This document shows positions 35,333 to 42,352 of a DNA stretch of 43,605 nt, piece after piece. How positions within the stretch are numbered: the stretch's first letter is position 1; every line of letters starts with the position of its first letter. Source of the DNA: Alphaproteobacteria bacterium (GTDB lineage: Bacteria; Pseudomonadota; Alphaproteobacteria; UBA1280; UBA6503). The notes beneath the pieces are model-generated. The model searched no databases. It was not told where the DNA came from and worked only from the letters and a program-made list of their open reading frames with translations. Location of the stretch: contig JAJFIW010000007.1 in NCBI GenBank assembly GCA_021774615.1, positions 1 to 43,605 of the forward strand, written 5' to 3'. The position numbers were made by a program, and so were the translations under genes.

Positions 35333-36481
35333 ATGCCACAAAAAAGTCTTATCACCACCCAAGCGCAACTTGAGAGCTTAATTGACACACTTGCAAAAAG
35401 CGATTTTTTGGCTGTTGACACCGAGTTCCACCGCGAGAAAACTTATTTCCCAGAATTATGCCTTATTCAAATCGCAAGTAATGACGTTTCCGCCGCAATT
35501 GACCCACTACTAGATTTAGATTTATCCCTACTACTAGAGCTTCTTAGCGATGAAAAAAGAACCAAAGTATTCCACGCAGCCCGCCAAGACCTCGAAATTT
35601 TTTACCAGCTAACAGGTAGTGTTCTAAGCCCTGTTTTTGACACCCAAATTGCTGCTATGGCACTAGGCTTTGGCGACCAAATAAGCTATGTCAACCTAGT
35701 AGAAAGAGTGCTCGGCACTCGTTTAAGCAAGGCACAACAGCTAACAAACTGGCTCCGTCGCCCACTTTCCGACCAACAGCTACGCTACGCGCTAGACGAT
35801 GTAGTGTATCTACGTGCTGTCTACAGCGAGATTGTGCAACGTCTTGAGGCACAAGACCGCTTAAGTTGGCTAAAAGAAGAAGAGTCTCGCCTTATTAACC
35901 CCGCAGCTTTTGAAAGCAACCCAGAGGGGCTTATTAAAGGTATTCGCTTAAAAGATCGCTCGGCTAAAGCCTATACAACACTATTACACCTAGCTACATG
36001 GCGAGACCAAGCAGCTCGGGCTGCAAATTGCCCCCGCCACCATATTATTAAAGACGATGGGCTAACTATGCTTGCCCAGCAACGCCCAACCTCGCCCGAG
36101 CAAACAAACGATATGCGTATGGTTAGTAAAGATTTCATCAAGAAGTATGGCGACGATATTTTTAAAATTATTACCGATGTCAACAATACAGCTGACGACG
36201 AACTTAAAAAGCCTACAAAGGTGCAACGCTCAAACGATGAAACCAACAGCCTTGTCCTAAAAATGGCACAGCTTTTAATTGCTTATAAAGCCGAGAGCGA
36301 ACAAATAACCCCTCGCCTTATTGCAAATAGTGCCGACATCCAAAATTTTGTCATCGGCAAACCAAGTGCTCTTGAAAGCGGTTGGCGTTATGAACTTGTA
36401 GGTAAAGACATAGAACAACTTATCAAAGGCGAGCTTGCACTAGCCATTAAAGAGGGCAAGCTAGTTAGCTTTACCCCTTGA
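35333..36481 (+). CDS. rnd: ribonuclease D
   Basis: 382 residues. The three exonuclease motifs of the DEDDy family are AVDTEFHREKTYFPELCLIQ (Exo I, D and E), VFHAARQDLEIF (Exo II, D) and YALDDVVYLRAVY (Exo III, Y-x3-D). An HRDC-type helical domain follows (about 210-290). It trims 3' ends of tRNA precursors and other structured RNA. Length is typical. Its own terminator-like structure follows within 50 bases. Confidence 0.96.
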   Translation: MPQKSLITTQAQLESLIDTLAKSDFLAVDTEFHREKTYFPELCLIQIASNDVSAAIDPLLDLDLSLLLELLSDEKRTKVFHAARQDLEIFYQLTGSVLSPVFDTQIAAMALGFGDQISYVNLVERVLGTRLSKAQQLTNWLRRPLSDQQLRYALDDVVYLRAVYSEIVQRLEAQDRLSWLKEEESRLINPAAFESNPEGLIKGIRLKDRSAKAYTTLLHLATWRDQAARAANCPRHHIIKDDGLTMLAQQRPTSPEQTNDMRMVSKDFIKKYGDDIFKIITDVNNTADDELKKPTKVQRSNDETNSLVLKMAQLLIAYKAESEQITPRLIANSADIQNFVIGKPSALESGWRYELVGKDIEQLIKGELALAIKEGKLVSFTP

Positions 36482-36488
36482 AAAAACC

Positions 36489-36535
36489 CGTATTAATGCT
36501 TACGTGATGTCATGTAATACGCATCACCTTTTTGG
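36489..36535 (+). terminator. overlapping alternative hairpins after rnd
   Basis: CGTATTA (36489-36495) pairs with TAATACG (36515-36521). GTGATG (36504-36509) pairs with CATCAC (36522-36527) followed by CTTTTT. The hairpins overlap, so only one forms at a time. The second is the terminator-like one. Confidence 0.55.
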
Positions 36536-36579
36536 TATCCCTTTTTTAATTTACACCTTTATGGGTATAGGACAATATT

Positions 36580-36858
36580 ATGGGTTTATTAAACTTAGAG
36601 TTTTGTGACACACCGATGGCTGAGGCCATTATCAAAGAAACCTTCAAAAGCCATAGGATTACACCACCCTCTATAAGAAGAGCTAGAGGCGTAATCTCAA
36701 CTACAAGCCGAGATTGCACTCATAGTCTGGGAAAGGCTATGGCAAAAAAGATCCTTTTTGCCTTAGGGCAAAGGGAAGCTAGAGTTAAGTTGATTTCCAG
36801 TGACTTAGACTCTGTAAGTTATGTGCAAAATTTATCTCCATGGCAGTGGAAAACTTAA
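36580..36858 (+). CDS. small hypothetical protein
   Basis: 92 residues, basic (many Arg and Lys in the middle), with a C-terminal Trp-rich end (SPWQWKT). No family recognised. The ATG is preceded by an AGGACAA site seven bases upstream. A strong terminator follows. It could be a nucleic-acid-binding protein, but that is a guess from charge alone. Confidence 0.6.
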   Translation: MGLLNLEFCDTPMAEAIIKETFKSHRITPPSIRRARGVISTTSRDCTHSLGKAMAKKILFALGQREARVKLISSDLDSVSYVQNLSPWQWKT

Positions 36859-36874
36859 TTTATTAGCGGAATAG

Positions 36875-36904
36875 AAAAATGGGGCTGCCACCCCATTTTT
36901 TTTG
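36875..36904. terminator. bidirectional terminator
   Basis: AAAAATGGGG (36875-36884), loop CTGCCA, CCCCATTTTT (36891-36900), with T continuing to 36903. It separates the + strand small gene from the convergent TRAP operon. Confidence 0.93.
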
Positions 36905-36906
36905 TT

Positions 36907-38187
36907 TTATCGAACAAAAACCAAACTCAGCCACGGGATATACGTAATTGCCATTAGTGCTACTAGCAACACACCCATAAAAGGTAGCGACGCTTTGTAA
37001 AGGGTTGTGACTGGCTCTTTAAAGCGGAAGCTAGAGATAAACAAATTCATCCCCACTGGTGGAGTAAGGTAGCCTATTTGCATATTTGCTAAAAATATTA
37101 CCCCTAGGTGTATAGGGTCAATCCCAAAGGATACCGCAACTGGCAAAATAAGTGGTACTACCAAAACTAGTGCCGCAAAAATATCAAGCACTGCCCCCAA
37201 TACAATTAAAAATATATTTAACAATAGTAAAAATGTTATTTCGGAAGTTACATAAGTCCTAATAAACTCGAACAGCTTACTTGGCATTTGTGCATCCACA
37301 AAGTAATTACCTAAAGCCATGGCTGCGGCTAGAACGATCATAATTCCACCAACCATTACCATGGCATCTATAGTAAGTTGGGGCAGCTGTTTTGCTGCAA
37401 TTTCTCGGTAGACAAATACTTCTACCACTAGCACATAAAAAACTGTCATGGCTGCAGCTTCCGATACCGCAAAATAGCCTGAATAAATACCACCCAAAAT
37501 AAAGAATGGTAATGGGATTTCCCACTTTGCATCGTTTACTGCCACCATAGCCTCGCGCCAAGAAAATGGAGTAGTAGTTCGTGCAACTTTGCCGCCTGCG
37601 TAGTAACAATAACCACCTAGTAAAAACATCATCAACAAGGTAGGCAAAATACCTGCTATAAAAAGATCCTCGATAGTAACATTAAACCCTTGGTTCATTT
37701 GTTGCGCAATAATACCGTATAAAATTAAGGGGACTGATGGCGGTAATAATAGCCCTAAACTCCCAGCCGAAGTAACCAAACCAAGGCTAAATTTTTTGGG
37801 GTATTTTGCTTTGCGTAGTGCTGGGTAAAGCAATGCCCCTAATGCCACAATTGTTGCGCCCGATGCACCAGTAAATGCCGTAAACAATGCGCACACCAAA
37901 AGGGTAATCAGCGCTAGACCTACTGGCATCCAACCAAAAAATGCATGGGTTAGCTGCACTAAACGCTGCGAGCTTTTAGACTCGCTAAGTAAAAACCCTG
38001 CAAAAGTAAAAAGTGGGATCGCCGACAAAAGCGGAGTATCGCTAAGCCTGTATAACTCAGAACCAATAGCGCTAAGAGGTATGTCTTGCGTAATAAAACC
38101 AAGTATAGCAAAAGATAAAATAACAATGAACAACGGCTGGCCAAATAAACCCAGCAGAAAAACCCCAGCTGTTGCAAACGGCATCAT
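36907..38187 (-). CDS. TRAP transporter large permease (DctM family)
   Basis: 426 residues and about twelve membrane helices. TGASGATIVALGALLYPALRKA and GLLLPPSVPLILYG in the first half, and the C-terminal NMQIGYLTPPVGMNLFIS, are DctM hallmarks. It forms the Na+-driven translocation channel. The start overlaps the DctQ stop by four bases. It is the last gene of the operon, followed by a terminator. Confidence 0.95.
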   Translation of the reverse strand: MMPFATAGVFLLGLFGQPLFIVILSFAILGFITQDIPLSAIGSELYRLSDTPLLSAIPLFTFAGFLLSESKSSQRLVQLTHAFFGWMPVGLALITLLVCALFTAFTGASGATIVALGALLYPALRKAKYPKKFSLGLVTSAGSLGLLLPPSVPLILYGIIAQQMNQGFNVTIEDLFIAGILPTLLMMFLLGGYCYYAGGKVARTTTPFSWREAMVAVNDAKWEIPLPFFILGGIYSGYFAVSEAAAMTVFYVLVVEVFVYREIAAKQLPQLTIDAMVMVGGIMIVLAAAMALGNYFVDAQMPSKLFEFIRTYVTSEITFLLLLNIFLIVLGAVLDIFAALVLVVPLILPVAVSFGIDPIHLGVIFLANMQIGYLTPPVGMNLFISSFRFKEPVTTLYKASLPFMGVLLVALMAITYIPWLSLVFVR

Positions 38188-38660
38188 GATTGGCGCTCTC
38201 TAACTGCTTGCCAACTACGGACAAAAAACCTAAACGAGATAACCATAAACCCAATAGGAAGTATTAATTGGCACACCCAAACAGGAACAGATGCGAATGC
38301 AATTGTTGCAGATGCTTTCTCGAATACAACCATTTCGTAGCAATACCAAGCAACTAGAGCTGCAACAATAGAGCTACCCAAAAGGTATATAGTTGTAAGT
38401 ATATAATTATACTTTAATAATATAAAGCGAGAGAATATATCAATCTTGATATGTTCAGCCCTACGGGTTGCAACCATTGCCCCTAAAACAGTTACCCATA
38501 GTACTAATATACGCACTGCTACGTCAGCCCAAATAATGCTACTGTCAAAACCGTTACGCAATATTATTTGTATAAATGACAGCACCGCCATACCCGAAAA
38601 TGCCGCAATTAATAGCACATCTTCAGCCCTGTCTAGTATGTCAAAAATACTTTTTTTCAT
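38184..38660 (-). CDS. TRAP transporter small permease (DctQ family)
   Basis: 158 residues with four membrane helices (about 15-36, 45-65, 85-110, 125-148). VLSFIQIILRN and the TRRAEHIKIDIF loop are typical of DctQ, which pairs with the large permease. It lies 18 bases downstream of the binding-protein gene. Confidence 0.93.
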   Translation of the reverse strand: MKKSIFDILDRAEDVLLIAAFSGMAVLSFIQIILRNGFDSSIIWADVAVRILVLWVTVLGAMVATRRAEHIKIDIFSRFILLKYNYILTTIYLLGSSIVAALVAWYCYEMVVFEKASATIAFASVPVWVCQLILPIGFMVISFRFFVRSWQAVRERQS

Positions 38661-38678
38661 TAGCTGCTGTTTCTCTTT

Positions 38679-39698
38679 TTATTTAGCCTTGTAAGTACCA
38701 ATAAGTTTTTGCATAGCACTTAATAAATCAGGCGAATAATTACCTGTAGTTAATACTAAATTCTGAACTTCTTTCTCAAGTGCTTGCCACGACTCTAGGT
38801 TTTTGCCTTTGGGCTCTATAATTTTTATCCCCTGCTCTGAAAGTGCTGTAAATGCTTCGTTGTCATCAGAGATATTACGATCATAGATATCATTTGCTAC
38901 TCGCCCAAAAACTTCTATAACAATGCTTTGGTCAGCCTTAGAAAGTTTTTTAAAATCCCGCTTATTAAGAGTCAATGTACCCATGGTATATAAAATTGGT
39001 ACTTTAACTAAATATTTAACCCTTGTGTGCCACTGCAAGGCAATCGCCACTACAGGTGGCACTGTAACAGTATCTATCAACCCTGTTTGCAGCCCCATCA
39101 GAACATCACCAACCCCTAAAGGTATAGGATTAATCCCAAGTTTTTTTAAAGTGTCTGCTGTTTGTGGGTCATTGTCAGGCACCCAAACTTTATGGTTTTT
39201 AACATCATCAAAACTATGGATTGGTTTTTGCGACATAATATATGCAAAACCACCACCCATTAGCCCTGCAATTGTAAAGCCAGCTTCTTCTGCTCCGGCT
39301 TTGATGTCATCGTCTAGGCGGGCACGTACGTACTCCACCTCTGCTCGGGAAGAAAACGTAAACGGCAAACCATACAAAGATGCATCAGGGTAAAAACCAT
39401 AAAGCGAACCACCAGATATCGCGCCTCCTTGCAACTGCCCAATCTGCATTTTACGCAACACTGTAGGTTCACTACCCATTACTCCACCAGGGTAAAATCT
39501 AAACTTAACTCGCCCCTCTGTACGCTCGCTTATTTCTTTTGCACCAGCCTTAAAGCTATCAACCCAATAAGACCCACCTGGACTAAGGGTAGCAATTTTA
39601 AAGGTTGTAGCAAATGCATCAACAACACCAACCAACATAATAAACGAACATAATAACGTGGCTGTAAATATGGACTTTGCGGTGTTATTTTTGCTCAT
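38679..39698 (-). CDS. TRAP transporter substrate-binding protein (DctP family), arginine site changed
   Basis: 339 residues; signal peptide ends about AFA-TT (residue 30). The mature protein has the DctP layout: FKIATLSPGGSYW, GRVKFRFYPGG, LPFTF and GLIDTV. In carboxylate-binding DctP proteins an Arg lies at the K-V/I-R-V position after the PIxSFDDxK segment; here that position is W172 (HKVWVPD). The ligand is therefore probably not a simple C4-dicarboxylate or sialic acid. It sits between the TatT gene upstream and DctQ/M downstream. Confidence 0.92.
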   Translation of the reverse strand: MSKNNTAKSIFTATLLCSFIMLVGVVDAFATTFKIATLSPGGSYWVDSFKAGAKEISERTEGRVKFRFYPGGVMGSEPTVLRKMQIGQLQGGAISGGSLYGFYPDASLYGLPFTFSSRAEVEYVRARLDDDIKAGAEEAGFTIAGLMGGGFAYIMSQKPIHSFDDVKNHKVWVPDNDPQTADTLKKLGINPIPLGVGDVLMGLQTGLIDTVTVPPVVAIALQWHTRVKYLVKVPILYTMGTLTLNKRDFKKLSKADQSIVIEVFGRVANDIYDRNISDDNEAFTALSEQGIKIIEPKGKNLESWQALEKEVQNLVLTTGNYSPDLLSAMQKLIGTYKAK

Positions 39699-39733
39699 GT
39701 TTCACCTTATGTTTTTATTGTTATATATTGTTT

Positions 39734-40609
39734 TTACTCAAAGTATTCGCTAGAAGTATCTAGCAGTTCTTGTGCCTTATTTTGTGCAATAACATTTGTC
39801 AAAGTTAGGTTAGTAGCAATTATGCTTGCGTTTAAAACTTCTTTTAATAGTTTATCATGTAGTTTTTTGTTAAAAATCATCCGTGCATATTTCTCCGCAT
39901 AGAGAACTTTAACCATTAGGTTTTTTTCATCGGATAATTCTATAGCGCGCTCAAAATGGGTGCGTGCTTTTTCTAAGTTTCCACCAGCGGAAGGTGGCAA
40001 CAAAGACTCGAGCACACCCATATACATCTGCCCTTCACCATTGTGGTAGCTCTCATCTATAGACAGCACCTTCATCATCATCGCCTTTACTTTTGGTATA
40101 TGTGCTATCGCCGACCAGTCGTCTCTGCGTACCTGAACCCAACCAGCCCAAACGCTTGCAACTGTAAATAAGGTAGGCAACTCTCGGTGATCCATTCTTG
40201 ATAGTTTCTTCTCAAAGAAGGAAAATTCCATCGTAGCAACATCACAAAGGGTTCTTGTTTTTAAACACAACCCTTCTAAGCCATAATCATAAGCACGTTG
40301 CGACAACCGCAAGGAACGCTCTTTGTCATCTACAAATATGCCGTTATATGCCCCATAAAGGCTTGCACCCGCAGTAAGGGTGTCGGGGTCATTGGGTTGG
40401 CTACGTATAAGGCTATCCATTAATAATAAATAAGACGGTGCACCTTGTTTTACTGTTTCAAGGTCATCATGGTTTAAAATTGCCTCGGTTAAAGATGTAG
40501 AAACCCCTTCCCTAACCTTTGTAATAACCGCACAACCACTCATAAAAGCAACTGCAGCCAGCATCGCTAGAATATAAATATGCCTAAATGAAATGGTCGG
40601 GTTCAACAT
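39734..40609 (-). CDS. TRAP-associated TatT-family lipoprotein
   Basis: 291 residues. Lipoprotein signal with lipobox MSGC (C26). The mature protein is all-helical with TPR-like repeats (PSYLLLMDSLIRSQPNDPD, TAGASLYGAYNGIFVDDKER, ARTHFERAIELSDEKNLM). This fits the TatT (T component) family of TPR-protein-associated TRAP transporters (TPATs), known from Treponema pallidum Tp0956. It is first in the four-gene operon, 35 bases before the binding-protein gene. It should be a membrane-anchored periplasmic oligomer that holds the substrate-binding protein. Confidence 0.88.
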   Translation of the reverse strand: MLNPTISFRHIYILAMLAAVAFMSGCAVITKVREGVSTSLTEAILNHDDLETVKQGAPSYLLLMDSLIRSQPNDPDTLTAGASLYGAYNGIFVDDKERSLRLSQRAYDYGLEGLCLKTRTLCDVATMEFSFFEKKLSRMDHRELPTLFTVASVWAGWVQVRRDDWSAIAHIPKVKAMMMKVLSIDESYHNGEGQMYMGVLESLLPPSAGGNLEKARTHFERAIELSDEKNLMVKVLYAEKYARMIFNKKLHDKLLKEVLNASIIATNLTLTNVIAQNKAQELLDTSSEYFE

Positions 40610-40793
40610 AGCAATAACTTTACTTTTTTTTATCTTTAAATGCTAGGCGAATTAAAACTTATACGTGTTAACTTATATATGGGTACTCATCATCTAATTT
40701 GTAGAGGTAAACCACATAAAAAAGTAATTTTGTTGGGAATTTTTATTTGAGCCAATAAAAAAGATGTATTTAAAGGAGTGATTATAGCAAGTT

Positions 40794-40997
40794 TTATTGC
40801 GCTATAAAATCTGTGTTTATATGCTGTGCTACTTCTTTAATCTCAGCATACAATGTAGCGGGGATAATTACATCCCCATGGACACCTACCACAATACCAT
40901 GCTGATCGATATTTTTAATTACATTAATCATTCGCAAAATTATAGTTTGCACCTTTGCGTGGTCTGCTGATGGCGGTATTAAGTTTGAGTTATCCAT
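40794..40997 (-). CDS. small hypothetical protein under a repressor-type promoter
   Basis: 67 residues, no signal peptide, mixed helix and short hydrophobic strands (HGIVVGVHGDVIIPATLY). No family recognised. GGGGG lies nine bases before the ATG. A near-consensus promoter overlapped by an inverted repeat drives it, divergent from an XRE regulator gene. It does not resemble HigB/RelE toxins. The small size and tight control could mean a regulator, a signal-domain partner or a stress protein, none of which can be shown. Confidence 0.65.
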   Translation of the reverse strand: MDNSNLIPPSADHAKVQTIILRMINVIKNIDQHGIVVGVHGDVIIPATLYAEIKEVAQHINTDFIAQ

Positions 40998-41053
40998 TGT
41001 ATTTTACCCCCATATCTGCTAAATATTTAATCTGTTTTATGTGATAGATGTTT

Positions 41054-41093
41054 ATTATACGTAGAATACTACAAGAAGTCAATAGTATTCTAC
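41054..41093 (-). promoter_or_regulatory. near-consensus promoter embedded in a perfect inverted-repeat operator
   Basis: On the - strand TTGACT (41077-41082), 17-base spacer, TATAAT (41054-41059) drives the 67-residue gene. GTAGAATACTA (41061-41071) and TAGTATTCTAC (41083-41093) form a perfect 11-bp inverted repeat whose centres are 22 bp apart. The -35 box lies between the two arms and the spacer carries one arm. A dimer bound here would block the promoter. The likely ligand is the XRE protein encoded at 41101. Confidence 0.85.
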
Positions 41094-41100
41094 AAGTTAT

Positions 41101-41550
41101 TTGGGTTTTTGTGGTTTGTTTTCTAAAAATATAAAAAAATTAAGGAAATCCCTTGGGATTAGCCAAAAAGAAATGTCCCAAAAGGCAGATGTTTCTTATA
41201 ACAGTTACGTTTCTTACGAAAATGGGAGACACTTACCTAGCCTTGATATAGCACTAAAAATTGCAAAATCACAAAACGTATCAGTAGACTGGCTAGCCAC
41301 AGGTGAAGGCAGTATGCACAGCACTAGCAACAGAGTATCCAAGCAAGACAAAGAGTTGATGGCTTCTATAATTAAGAAGCTAAAAAATCTAATCAATGAG
41401 CTTGATGACGATGATAACGAAATCAGACCAGACAAATTCGCAGAGCTATGCTTCCACATCTACACCCAATGCTTAGAAGACACATCAGAAGAACATATAA
41501 ACAAAGAAATCGACAACGTGATTTATTTGGCTAAGGTTATGGGTGGTTAG
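41101..41550 (+). CDS. XRE-family (Cro/CI-type) helix-turn-helix regulator
   Basis: 149 residues. HTH_3 domain at about 8-65: NIKKLRKSLGISQKEMSQKA, then VSYNSYVSYENGRHLPSL and the VSVDWLATGEG ending common to CI-like regulators. The remaining part is helical and acidic (ELDDDDNE). The first codon is TTG at 41101; a TTG at 41116 is the alternative, and no ATG precedes the HTH. The start lies eight bases after the inverted-repeat operator, so autorepression plus repression of the divergent 67-residue gene is likely. Confidence 0.85.
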   Translation: MGFCGLFSKNIKKLRKSLGISQKEMSQKADVSYNSYVSYENGRHLPSLDIALKIAKSQNVSVDWLATGEGSMHSTSNRVSKQDKELMASIIKKLKNLINELDDDDNEIRPDKFAELCFHIYTQCLEDTSEEHINKEIDNVIYLAKVMGG

Positions 41551-41600
41551 CCCATTTACTAGCTTGCTATCTTCATAAACCATACGACACCACACACCCA

Positions 41601-41629
41601 TTGACTTTTGCCTCGCTAATCCTAATACT
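41601..41629 (+). promoter_or_regulatory. possible promoter of the 41.7-43.6 kb operon
   Basis: TTGACT (41601-41606) is a good -35. The -10 is poor: TAATAC at 16-base or AATACT at 17-base spacing. It lies about 30 bases upstream of the ribosome-binding site. Confidence 0.35.
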
Positions 41630-41659
41630 AATTTAAGTAATAAAAATAAGGTGCAGCCA

Positions 41660-42352
41660 TTGCGTGATAATAATGTTGACGAAAAAATAAAGATTGTCGC
41701 AGGCGAGCTGATAAAAAAGCGGGAAAAGTCGGACAAGGATGCTCCCGCTGAAACGCCTACGGTTAAGATTTCAGGTGGTATTAAAGATAGTGCCATAATT
41801 ATTGGTACAGGTAACACGATAAGCGGCATTTATAATAAATCCCCTATAGATAAAAAAGAAATCCACCAAACCCATGTCGGCCACCAATCATTTGCTGAAA
41901 AAGAATCAGACATCCAAGCTATTATCGATAAAGACCCATCAGCACATCTGCAAGGTAGAAAACCACTAGGCTGGCGCAAACGTGGTGAACGGGTGAAGCC
42001 TGAGTTTATGACCCCCAAAGAATACACCCACTTTGTAGCCCGCACTCCCGATGACAAACCCATGTGGGATGGTATCGAGCGCAAATTCATGCGCCTTAAT
42101 TGGGAGCCGTGGGATTGGGGTAAGAAAGCTAAAAAAGAAAGCCCTTCTAAAACAAACAGACGCTATCAAGGTGACCGTCGTCATGGTCATGAGTATTTGG
42201 GTATAGAAGACAAAAGGCACCATGGAATTGGTAGGCGTGAGGATGATATTACCTCGAGTAGAATCTACACAATCACATTAACATTAGTTGGGTTAATGCT
42301 TGGTGTAATGATTGTTTTGTCGATTATGAGTTATGTAGGAGTTATTTCATAA
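41660..42352 (+). CDS. tail-anchored protein of unknown function with Gly/Asn turn motif
   Basis: About 230 residues. I prefer TTG at 41660 (start MRDNNVDEK) with AAGGTG seven bases upstream; a GTG at 41651 is the alternative. Near residues 35-57, KISGGIKDSAIIIGTGNTIS resembles the G-x-I-x-G-x-x-N-T-I turn found in many bacterial signalling and adaptor proteins. The middle is rich in Arg, Lys and Trp (WEPWDWGKKAKK). RRYQGDRRHG and GIGRREDDI match the Arg-rich linkers often seen next to diguanylate cyclase and membrane-signalling domains. One membrane helix is at about 203-225, very close to the C-terminus. The stop overlaps the next ATG (TAATG). Confidence 0.7.
   Translation: MRDNNVDEKIKIVAGELIKKREKSDKDAPAETPTVKISGGIKDSAIIIGTGNTISGIYNKSPIDKKEIHQTHVGHQSFAEKESDIQAIIDKDPSAHLQGRKPLGWRKRGERVKPEFMTPKEYTHFVARTPDDKPMWDGIERKFMRLNWEPWDWGKKAKKESPSKTNRRYQGDRRHGHEYLGIEDKRHHGIGRREDDITSSRIYTITLTLVGLMLGVMIVLSIMSYVGVIS

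Noticed and set aside
40783-40806. Terminator over the 3' end of the 67-residue gene
   Set aside because: TATAGC/GCTATA can pair, but the stem is short and no T-run follows on the - strand.
40794-41550. HigBA-like toxin-antitoxin pair
   Set aside because: The small gene is divergent from the XRE gene and has no RelE/HigB features; toxin-antitoxin genes are normally co-oriented.
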